NCBI RefSeq assembly: GCF_036345995.1
Contig: NZ_CP107796.1
Location: 2,170,001-2,234,000, forward strand
Reading direction: 5' to 3'
From: Streptomyces sp. NBC_00557
GTDB taxonomy: Bacteria > Actinomycetota > Actinomycetes > Streptomycetales > Streptomycetaceae
DNA length: 64,000 bases
Part shown: in pieces, positions 49,788-58,000 of the stretch
Layout: every line of letters starts with the position of its first letter
Numbering within the stretch: position 1 is the stretch's first letter
Made by a program: the position numbers and the translations under genes
The notes under the pieces: model-generated
Told to the model about the DNA's origin: nothing
Database searches by the model: none
The model's input: only the letters and a program-made list of their open reading frames with translations

Positions 49788-51050
49788 CTACGACTCCTCC
49801 GGCTCGGGCTGCCCGGCTCGCGGCCGGCGTATCCGGGCCAGCAGCCCGGGACCGCCGGTACCCCGGCCACGGTGCCCGTGCACGCGCGGGTCGTCCGTGA
49901 CGGCGTACCGCTTCACATACGCGCCGAGGAACGCCTGGAGCGTGGCCACCGCCGGAATGGCGATCAGCGCGCCGACGGCGCCCAGCAGCGCGGTGCCCGC
50001 GATGACCGAGCCGAAGGCGACGGCGGGATGGATGTCGACGGTCTTGGCGGTCAGCTTGGGCTGCAGCATGTAGTTCTCGAACTGCTGGTAGACCACGACG
50101 AAGACCAGCACCCACACCGCGTACCAGGGGTCGACGGTGAACGCGATCAGCATCGGCAGCGCGCCCGCGAGGTAGGTGCCGATGGTCGGGATGAACTGCG
50201 AGACCAGGCCCACCCAGACGCCCAGCACGGGCGCGTACGGCACGCCCAGGGCCTGGAGCAGGATGTAGTGGGCGACGCCGGAGATGAGCGCCATCAGGCC
50301 ACGCGAGTACAGATAGCCGCCCGTCTTGTCGACGGCGATCTCCCAGGCGCGCAGCACCTCGGCCTGACGCGCGGGCGGCAGGACGGAGCACAGGGCCCGG
50401 CGCAGCCGGGGGCCGTCGGCGGCGAAGTAGAACGAGAACAGTCCCACCGTCAGCATCTGGAAGAGCCCGCCGAGCACCTGTGCGGAGACGTCGAGGACAC
50501 CGGCGGCGCTGTTCTGCGCGTACTTGCGCAGCCAGTCGGAGTGGAGCAGCCCCTCCTGGACGTCCACGCGCCGCAGTTGCGTGTGGAAGGTCTCGTTGAT
50601 CCAGTTGATGAGCGAGTCGAGGTAGGCCGGGAAGCCCTCGACCATCTTGATGATCTGGCCGGCCAGCATCGAACCGAGCAGGGCGACGAATCCGGCGGCG
50701 GCGATCGCGAGTCCGAGGAAGACGAGGAAGGTGGCGAGTCCCCTGCGCATGCCGCGGGCGGACATCCGGCTCACCGCGGGTTCCACCGCGAGGGCCAGGA
50801 AGAACGCGATCAACACGTTGATCAACAGTCCGGTCAGCTGGTGGAAGGCCCAGCTGCCGAGCTGGAACGCGGCGATCAGCGCGAGCGCGAGCACCATGGC
50901 GCGCGGCAGCCAGCGCGGCATGCGGGCGGCCGCGGCGACGGCGCCGGGGGCCGGGGGCCGCTCGGGCGGGGTCGTGCCGGTCGATGCCGCGTCGCGGACC
51001 GGCGGCTCGTTGTCCTGGTCGATGGATGCCACGGGCCAAGTCTCGCCCAC
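49788..51050 (-). CDS. AI-2E family transporter (PerM/YdiK type)
   Basis: A 420-residue membrane protein with about eight membrane helices in the AI-2E/PerM arrangement: two N-terminal helices, a soluble insert with NETFHTQLRRVDVQ, and the C-terminal block ISGVAHYILLQALGVPYAPVLG followed by FIPTIGTYLAGALPMLIAF. Homologues export varied small molecules or ions; AI-2 itself is not implied. The start is GTG at 51048-51050, with another GTG at 51032 possible. The N- and C-termini are charged low-complexity tails. The gene is often found near recA in Streptomyces. Confidence 0.87.
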   Translation of the reverse strand: MGETWPVASIDQDNEPPVRDAASTGTTPPERPPAPGAVAAAARMPRWLPRAMVLALALIAAFQLGSWAFHQLTGLLINVLIAFFLALAVEPAVSRMSARGMRRGLATFLVFLGLAIAAAGFVALLGSMLAGQIIKMVEGFPAYLDSLINWINETFHTQLRRVDVQEGLLHSDWLRKYAQNSAAGVLDVSAQVLGGLFQMLTVGLFSFYFAADGPRLRRALCSVLPPARQAEVLRAWEIAVDKTGGYLYSRGLMALISGVAHYILLQALGVPYAPVLGVWVGLVSQFIPTIGTYLAGALPMLIAFTVDPWYAVWVLVFVVVYQQFENYMLQPKLTAKTVDIHPAVAFGSVIAGTALLGAVGALIAIPAVATLQAFLGAYVKRYAVTDDPRVHGHRGRGTGGPGLLARIRRPRAGQPEPEES

Positions 51051-51155
51051 GTCACCGACAACCCGCGCCCACCTGCGATCTTCGCGGTCGTTCAGCGTCG
51101 TACAGTTGACCGCTTAACGAAGGAAAGGGGACTTTTCCGGCTGCGCGTGCGCGCC

Positions 51156-51350
51156 TCAGCGCCGCTCGCCCGGCACGTCCATGACCGCGCAGACCACGCG
51201 CCACACGTCCTTCGCGTCCCAGCCGGCCTCCAGCGCCTGGTGCACCGTGCGCCCGCCCAGCTCCGACATGACGTGATCACGTGCGAAGGTGTCGGCGTAC
51301 CCCGGACCGAAGTGCTCCGCCATCCGCTGCCAGAAGACCGTCAACCGCAT
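51156..51350 (-). CDS. DUF3046 domain protein
   Basis: A 64-residue small helical protein matching DUF3046, which in actinobacteria sits close to recA-recX. It opens MRLTVFWQRMAEHFG and contains HVMSELGGRTVHQALEAGWDAKDVWR. The start is ATG at 51348-51350. It is upstream of and on the same strand as the AI-2E family gene, 105 bp away. Its function is unknown; the positional link to RecA is the only hint. Confidence 0.9.
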   Translation of the reverse strand: MRLTVFWQRMAEHFGPGYADTFARDHVMSELGGRTVHQALEAGWDAKDVWRVVCAVMDVPGERR

Positions 51351-51396
51351 GACTCCAGTATCCCGCCCCTGGGGGTGGGCGCCGGCCGGGAGCGCT

Positions 51397-51423
51397 TGCC
51401 GAGACCGCTTTCCGCCCTACGGT
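51397..51423 (+). promoter_or_regulatory. Promoter of the gene at 51431
   Basis: TTGCCG (-35), a 16-base spacer and TACGGT (-10, 51418-51423), ending 7 bases before the ATG. This predicts a leaderless transcript. Confidence 0.45.
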
Positions 51424-51430
51424 CTGACGC

Positions 51431-52375
51431 ATGGCCGAAACAGGAGTTTCCCCACTCCCCTCCACGCCCTCGGCGCGCTCCCCGCTCTTTCGCGCCGAGC
51501 AGTTCGTGTGGCTCAACGCGCGCGTGCTGGAGCAGCACCTCTTCGCGCACCACTTCCTGCACGGCAGCCCGGACGCTGTGGAAGCGGCGCTGGACGCCTA
51601 CCGCAACGAGGACGGCGGATACGGGCACGCGCTGGAACCCGATCTGCGCGGCCCCGTGAGCCAGCCTCTGCACACCGCGCACGCGCTGCGGGTGCTGGAC
51701 GCCATCGGGCGCTGCGCCGGGCAGCGGGTCGAGCGCGTGTGCCGCTACCTGACCGGGATCTCCACCGCCGACGGCGCCCTGCCGGCGATCCATCCCAGTC
51801 AGCGCGGCTATCCCGCGGCGCCGTTCGTCCCGGTCGTCGACGACCCTCCCAGCGACCTGCTCGCCACCGGGCCGGTGGTCGGGCTGCTGCACCGCAACGA
51901 GGTGTGGCACGCCTGGCTGTTCCGGGCCACCGACTTCTGCTGGCAGGCCGTGGAGTCCCTGGAGAAGTCCCACCCCTACGAGGTGGAGGCCGCCGTGGCC
52001 TTCCTGGACTCCGCTCCCGACCGCTCGCGCGCGGAGGCCGCCGCGGACCGGCTCGGCCGCCTGGTGCGCGAGCAGCGCCTCGCCGCCCTGGACCCGGAGA
52101 GGCTCGACGCGTTTCCGGTGGCGTCCGGCTACGCCCCCGGTGAGCACCACTTCCCGCACGACTTCGCCAGGACTCCGCAGTCGCTCGCACGCGCGTGGTT
52201 CACGGACGACGAAATGGCGCGCTCCCTGGACCACCTCGCCACCGAGCAGCAGGACGACGGCGGCTGGCCGATCCGCTGGCGCCGGTGGGCGCCGGCTCCC
52301 GCGCTGGAGGCACGCTCCCTGGTGACGATCGAGGCCCTGCGCACTCTGCGGGTGTACGGCCGGTACGTGGGCTGA
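51431..52375 (+). CDS. Hypothetical protein with prenyltransferase/squalene-cyclase-like repeats
   Basis: A 314-residue soluble protein, all-helical by appearance. Gly-rich repeats of the alpha/alpha-barrel type occur twice: YRNEDGGYGHALEPDLRG near residue 57 and EQQDDGGWPIRWRRWAP near residue 275. Such QW-like repeats occur in prenyltransferases and terpene cyclases, but the catalytic DDxxD or DxDD motifs are not visible, so an enzymatic role is unproven. The start is ATG at 51431, with a promoter-like sequence and no ribosome site ahead. No neighbours suggest a pathway. Confidence 0.75.
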   Translation: MAETGVSPLPSTPSARSPLFRAEQFVWLNARVLEQHLFAHHFLHGSPDAVEAALDAYRNEDGGYGHALEPDLRGPVSQPLHTAHALRVLDAIGRCAGQRVERVCRYLTGISTADGALPAIHPSQRGYPAAPFVPVVDDPPSDLLATGPVVGLLHRNEVWHAWLFRATDFCWQAVESLEKSHPYEVEAAVAFLDSAPDRSRAEAAADRLGRLVREQRLAALDPERLDAFPVASGYAPGEHHFPHDFARTPQSLARAWFTDDEMARSLDHLATEQQDDGGWPIRWRRWAPAPALEARSLVTIEALRTLRVYGRYVG

Positions 52376-52514
52376 GCCGGCGCCCTGCCGCCGGCTGATC
52401 GCGCCCGGGGCACGGCCGGGGACGGATCACTCCGCAGGCTCACCCGCGAACCGCCGCACCCGCTGGCCTCCTCCGGCGACCGCACCCGGCGACCGCGTTG
52501 CGCCAACGTCCCCC

Positions 52515-52823
52515 TCACCCTCCGAGGGCACGCGCGCCCGCCGTCACCACCACGGCCGCCGCGACCACCAGCAGGAACGGCGCGCGCAGCACCAGCGCCA
52601 CGGCGGCCGCGCCCAGCCCGGCGACCCGTGCGTCCAGCACGAGCGCGTGCCCGTCGGCGAACGTCTGCTGCGCCGTGAGCGCGGCGAGGAGGGCGACGGG
52701 CAGCAGGGCGGCGAGCCGCCGTACGAAGGGCCGTTCCATGACGCCCGCGGGCACCAGCAGCCCGGCGAGCTTCACGGCGTAGCAGCCGAGCGCGGTCAGG
52801 CCGATCGCGATCCAGGTGTTCAA
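52515..52823 (-). CDS. azlD: AzlD family small permease subunit
   Basis: A 102-residue membrane protein with three to four helices and the AzlD opening WIAIGLTALGCYAVKLAGLLVP. It partners AzlC to export branched-chain amino acids or analogues. Its start (ATG at 52821-52823) overlaps the azlC stop by 4 bases, so the two are translationally coupled. It ends the araC-azlC-azlD operon. Confidence 0.9.
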   Translation of the reverse strand: MNTWIAIGLTALGCYAVKLAGLLVPAGVMERPFVRRLAALLPVALLAALTAQQTFADGHALVLDARVAGLGAAAVALVLRAPFLLVVAAAVVVTAGARALGG

Positions 52824-53764
52824 CGGTTCTCCTCCCCCTCCGCGGGTCCGTCCGGTTCATCCAGTCCATCCAGTCCGGCCACCCCATCCAGTCCGGCCGG
52901 TCCATCCGATCCAGCCGGTCCGGCCATCCCATTGACCCGGTCAACCTGGTCAATCTGATCCGCTTCGTCCGATCCAGTACATGCAGCGGATCCGCCTGGT
53001 CCATCCGGTCCGCCCCGCCGGTCCGGCGCTCGTGCCGCACCTCGTCGGGTGCGCGCCGCGCGGCGTCCCTCGGCGAGGAGGGCGACCGGCGCGGCCAGGG
53101 CAGCCACCAGGACGGGGACACCGGCCGGCAGGACGGGCAGCAGGCCGAGGCCCAGCAGGACCGCGAGGCCTGCGACCGCGCGCTCGGTGGTGGTCCGCAG
53201 CATGGGCGCGAGCAGCGCCAGGAACACGGCGGGGCCGGCCGCGTCCAGGCCCCACGCGCGCGTGTCGCCGATGGCCTTGGCGCCCAGCGCGCCGAGGAGC
53301 GTGGTGAGGTTCCACAAGGCGTACAGGGTGAGCCCGGTGACGGTGAAGCCGATGCGCCGGGCCCGCCGGGTCGGCTGGGCCAGGGTGACCGCCGTTGTCT
53401 CGTCGATCACCCACTGGGCGGCGAACGGCCGTACCGCGCGCGGGAGAGCGAGCAGGTGCGACAACCGCAGCCCGTAGAAGGCGTTGCGCACGCCGAGGAA
53501 GAAGGCGCCGGCGGCCGCCGTGAACGGGTTGCCGCCGGCGGCCAGTGCCCCGACCAGGGCGAACTGGGAGGCGCCGGTGAAGACCAGGAGGCTGAGCGCG
53601 CAGGTCTGGAGAAGTCCGAGCCCGCTGCCGGCCGAGGTCACCCCGAAGGCGAATCCGGACAGCCCGACGGCGACGCCGACCCCGAGCGCGTCCCGTACGA
53701 CGGACCGGTCGGGCTTGTGCGCGTCGTCGGCTGTCATGTCCGCGAGTAACGTCTGCTGTGCCAC
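52820..53764 (-). CDS. azlC: AzlC family branched-chain amino acid exporter subunit
   Basis: A 314-residue permease. The membrane core (about residues 25-240) has the AzlC blocks LGVGVAVGLSGFAFGV, VFTGASQFALVGALAAGG and LGVRNAFYGLRLSHLL. The last 70 residues are an acidic Gly/Ala/Asp-rich tail encoded by short 9- to 12-bp DNA repeats and are not part of the family. With the GTG start at 53762-53764, codon 6 is TTA, the rare bldA-dependent Leu codon of Streptomyces; an ATG at 53737 would exclude it. A TACCGT hexamer lies 7 bases before the GTG, suggesting leaderless initiation. The araC gene ends 23 bp upstream. Confidence 0.88.
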   Translation of the reverse strand: MAQQTLLADMTADDAHKPDRSVVRDALGVGVAVGLSGFAFGVTSAGSGLGLLQTCALSLLVFTGASQFALVGALAAGGNPFTAAAGAFFLGVRNAFYGLRLSHLLALPRAVRPFAAQWVIDETTAVTLAQPTRRARRIGFTVTGLTLYALWNLTTLLGALGAKAIGDTRAWGLDAAGPAVFLALLAPMLRTTTERAVAGLAVLLGLGLLPVLPAGVPVLVAALAAPVALLAEGRRAARTRRGAARAPDRRGGPDGPGGSAACTGSDEADQIDQVDRVNGMAGPAGSDGPAGLDGVAGLDGLDEPDGPAEGEENR

Positions 53765-53787
53765 ACGCGGGACGGTACGGGCGTGTC

Positions 53788-54657
53788 TCAGTCCGGGTCT
53801 TGTACGTTCTTGCGCCCGCCTTCGCCGGATGCCACGCGCTCGCGCTGGTAGGCCCCCGGGGGCACGCCGACGATCCGGGTGAAGTGGCGGTTGAGGTGGG
53901 GCTGGTCGGTGAAGCCGACGGCCACGGCCGCCTCGGCCGGGGGTGCCCCCGCGTCGAGCAGCAGGCGCGCGCGGCGCACCCGGGCGTCGGTCAGCCAGGC
54001 GTGCGGCGGCATGCCGTAGCTGTCGCGGAACGCGCGCAGCAGCGCGAAGGGGCTGGTGCCGAGGTCGGCGGCCAGGCGTTCCAGGGTCGGGGGCTCGGCC
54101 ATGCGCGCCTCGAGCACGGCACGCGCGCGTGCCGCGACACGGGCTCCCGCCGTGCGCACCGGCCGCTGCGGCAGCGGGCCGCCGTTCAGCCGCAGCAGCC
54201 TGGTCACGGCGACCCGCAGCAGGGTGTCGGCAGCCAGCGCGTTGCCCTCGTCGGCGGCGCGGAGGATCCGGTGGACCAGGCGGACGGCGTAGGGGTCGTC
54301 GAGGACGGGGCTGACGAAACCCGGCGTGCCCCGGATGCCGGTGGTCTCGGCCGCGATCGCGGCGACCACCTCGGGCGAGGGATAGACGGCACCGTACCGC
54401 CAGCCCTCCGGGACACCGGCGCGGCCGGTGTGCGCGGTGTCCGGGTTGACGAGGGCGAGGGCTCCGGCGGGGACGTACACGTCGGAGCCACGGTGCTGGA
54501 AGACCTCGACGCCGTCGGCGATGGCCGCGATCACGAAGTGCTCGTGGGTGTGCCGCACGAAGGTCTTGCGGACATACCGGGCCCGCAGCAGGTCCACGCC
54601 CGGCAGGTCGTCGTACCGCCAGTGCCGCGCCCGCTCCACCGGCCGACGCTCCGCCAC
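53788..54657 (-). CDS. AraC family transcriptional regulator
   Basis: A 289-residue regulator. An N-terminal cupin ligand domain (HTHEHFVIAAIADGVEVFQHRG near residue 40) precedes a C-terminal pair of helix-turn-helix motifs: LERLAADLGTSPFALLRAFRDS and AAVAVGFTDQPHLNRHFTRIVG, with the family ending GVPPGAYQRER. The start given is GTG at 54655-54657, which yields the normal length after GGTGAGGG. Upstream in frame lies an 81-bp repeat with a G11 tract, so longer versions are possible. It heads the operon with azlC-azlD and probably controls this exporter. Confidence 0.85.
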   Translation of the reverse strand: MAERRPVERARHWRYDDLPGVDLLRARYVRKTFVRHTHEHFVIAAIADGVEVFQHRGSDVYVPAGALALVNPDTAHTGRAGVPEGWRYGAVYPSPEVVAAIAAETTGIRGTPGFVSPVLDDPYAVRLVHRILRAADEGNALAADTLLRVAVTRLLRLNGGPLPQRPVRTAGARVAARARAVLEARMAEPPTLERLAADLGTSPFALLRAFRDSYGMPPHAWLTDARVRRARLLLDAGAPPAEAAVAVGFTDQPHLNRHFTRIVGVPPGAYQRERVASGEGGRKNVQDPD

Positions 54658-54935
54658 GCCCTCACCGACGCGCTCTCCGCCCGGCTGATCGACGTACGAC
54701 CGGTCCCGCCCGCGCTCCGCCGGCCGGACCCCGGCCGCGGCACCGCCGGCCCGCTTGCCACCGCGCCGATCGTCGTCCTGCCGGTTCCCCCCCCCCCGCA
54801 CTCCATCGGCCGGCCCTCGACCGTGCCCCCGCCGGCCCGCTCCCCACCCCGCTCACCGTCGTCCCACCGGTTCCGCCCGCGCTCCAGCGGCCGGCCCTCG
54901 GCCGCACCCCCGCGGATCCGCTCCTCATCCCGGCC
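54633..54935. repeat. 81-bp imperfect tandem repeat with a C11 tract, 5' end of araC
   Basis: Units start at 54633, about 54714, about 54800 and 54881, each beginning GCTCC/ACTCC followed by a CGGCCGG-type core; units 1 and 3 are 81 bp (27 codons), unit 2 is 86 bp because it ends in a run of 11 C (54787-54797; G11 on the coding strand). The repeats extend the AraC frame upstream. With 12 or 9 G residues the frame would fuse to an ATG at 54950; with 11 it is broken. The rest of the 400-bp gap to the Lhr helicase shows nothing else. Confidence 0.75.
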
Positions 54936-55057
54936 TGCTGCACCCGCCATGCCCCCATTCTCCGCCCGGGCGTCCGCCGGCCGACCCCGCCCAGCCTCAC
55001 CGGACGGCATTTGCCCAGGTCAGCGTGATTGTCAGTGGCCGGGTGCAGGATGGACGC

Positions 55058-58000
55058 ATGGTCAGCTCCGCACATCGAGCCCTCGACGGCTTCTCCCCCG
55101 CGACCCGCGGCTGGTTCACGGGGGCCTTCTCCGCGCCCACCGCGGCCCAGGCCGGCGCGTGGCAGGCCATCGGCGCGGGCTCGGACGTGCTGGTGGTGGC
55201 CCCGACCGGTTCGGGCAAGACGCTGGCCGCGTTCCTCGCCGCCCTGGACCAGCTGGCCTCGACCCCGCCCCCGGCCGACCCGAAGAAGCGCTGCCGGGTG
55301 CTGTACGTGTCCCCGCTGAAGGCCCTCGCGGTCGACGTCGAGCGCAATCTGCGCAGCCCGCTGACCGGCATCCGCCAGGAGTCCGTGCGCCTGGGCCTGC
55401 CGGAGCCCGAGGTCCGGGTGGGTATCCGCTCCGGCGACACCCCGGCGGCCGAGCGGCGCGCCCTGTCCACCCGCCCGCCGGACATCCTGATCACCACCCC
55501 CGAGTCGCTGTTCCTGATGCTGACCTCGGCCACGCGTGACGCGCTCACGGGCGTGGAGACGGTGATCCTGGACGAGGTGCACGCGGTCGCGGGCACCAAG
55601 CGCGGCGCGCATCTCGCGCTCTCCCTGGAGCGGCTCGACGAACTGCTGCCGCGGCCGGCCCGCCGGATCGGCCTGTCGGCGACCGTCCGCCCGGTGGACG
55701 AGGTGGCCCGGTATCTCTCGCCGCGCCGCAAGGTGGAGATCGTCCAGCCGGAGTCCGGCAAGGAGTTCGACCTGTCCGTGGTGGTGCCGGTCGAGGACAT
55801 GGGCGAGCTGGGCGGCTCCCCGGCGGCCGACGCCGGCGAAGGCGGCGAGAAGCCGTCGATCTGGCCCCATGTCGAGGAGCGGATCGCCGACCTGGTGCAG
55901 GCCCACCGGTCCACGATCGTGTTCGCCAACTCCCGTCGCCTCGCCGAGCGGCTGTGCAACCGGCTCAACGAGATCGCCTACGAGAGGGCGACCGGCGAGA
56001 CCCTGGACGAGCACCACTCCCCGGCCCAGCTGATGGGCGGCTCGGGCGCCGCCCAGGGCGCGCCCCCGGTGATCGCCCGCGCGCACCACGGCTCGGTCTC
56101 CAAGGAGCAGCGTGCCCTGGTGGAGGAGGATCTGAAGGCGGGCCGGCTGCCCGCGGTGGTCGCCACCTCCAGCCTGGAGCTGGGCATCGACATGGGCGCC
56201 GTCGACCTGGTCGTGCAGGTCGAGTCCCCGCCGTCGGTCGCCTCCGGGCTGCAGCGCGTGGGCCGCGCGGGACACCAGGTGGGGGCCGTCTCCACCGGTG
56301 TCGTCTTCCCCAAGTACCGCGGTGACCTGGTCCAGGCGGCGGTGGTCACCGAGCGGATGCGCTCGGGGTCGATCGAGTCCCTGAGGGTGCCCGCGAATCC
56401 GCTGGACGTGCTCGCGCAGCAGCTGGTCGCCATGACGGCGCTGGACACCTGGCAGTTCGACGACCTGCTCACCGTGGTCCGCCGCGCGGCCCCTTTCGCG
56501 TCGCTGCCCGAGTCGGCGTTCACCGCGGTCCTCGACATGCTCGCGGGCCGCTATCCGTCGGACGCGTTCGCGGAGCTGCGCCCGCGCGTGGTGTGGGACC
56601 GCGTGGCCGGCACGATCACCGGCCGCCCGGGCGCCCAGCGCCTCGCCGTCACCTCCGGCGGCACGATCCCCGACCGGGGCCTGTTCGGGGTCTTCCTCGC
56701 CGGTTCCGACCCCAAGAAGGGCGGCGGCCGGGTCGGCGAGCTGGACGAGGAGATGGTCTACGAGTCCCGGGTGGGCGACGTCTTCACGCTGGGCACCAGT
56801 TCCTGGCGCATCGAGGACATCACCCGCGACCGCGTCCTGGTCTCCCCCGCACCCGGCGTGCCCGGCCGGCTGCCCTTCTGGAAGGGCGACCAGCTGGGCC
56901 GCCCGCTGGAACTGGGCCGCGCGGTGGGCGCGTTCCTGCGCGAGGTGGGCTCGCTGCCCAAGGACGACGCCCGGCTGCGACTGCTGGCAGCGGGCCTGGA
57001 CGCCTGGGCGGCGGACAACGTGCTGTCGTACCTGGACGAGCAGCGGGAGGCCTGCGGCCATGTCCCGGACGACCGCACCATCGTCGTGGAGCGCTTCCGT
57101 GACGAGCTGGGCGACTGGCGGGTCGTCGTCCACTCCCCCTTCGGCGCCCAGGTGCACGCACCGTGGGCCCTGGCGCTCTGCGCCCGCCTCTCCGAGCGGT
57201 ACGGCATGGACGCACAGGTCATGCACGCCGACGACGGCATCGTGCTGCGCCTGCCCGACGCCGATCTGATGGGGCTGGACCTGCTCGACCAGGAGCCCAT
57301 GAAGGCGGGCACCGAATACGACAGCGAGCAGGCGCCCGTCGGCGCGGCGGACGTCGCCTTCGACAAGGGCGAGGTCGACCAGATCGTCACCGACCAGGTC
57401 GGCGGGTCCGCCCTGTTCGCCTCCCGGTTCCGCGAGTGCGCCGCCCGGGCGCTGCTGCTGCCGCGCCGCAACCCCGGCAAACGCACCCCGCTGTGGCAGC
57501 AGCGCCAGCGCGCCGCCCAACTCCTGCAGGTGGCGAGCGAGTTCGGCTCCTTCCCGATCGTCCTTGAGGCGGTGCGCGAGTGCCTCCAGGACGTCTTCGA
57601 CGTCCCCGGGCTCGTGGAGCTGATGGGCGACATCGAATCCCGCAAGGTGCGCCTGGTCGAGGTCACCACCCCGGAGCCGTCCCCGTTCGCCCGCTCCCTG
57701 CTGTTCGGGTACGTCGCCCAGTTCCTGTACGAGGGCGACTCCCCGCTCGCCGAGCGCCGCGCCGCCGCCCTGTCCCTGGACTCCCGGCTGCTGGCGGAGC
57801 TGCTGGGCCAGGCGGAGCTGCGGGAGCTGCTCGACGCCGAGGTGCTGACCGAGCTGGAGCGCGAGCTGCAGTGGCTCACCGAGGACCGCCGGGTCAAGGA
57901 CGTGGAGGGCGTCGCCGACGTGCTCCGGCTGCTCGGTCCGCTCACCGACGCGGAGCTGGTCGCGCGGGGCGCGGATCCGCAGTGGGCGCGCGAGCTGGCC

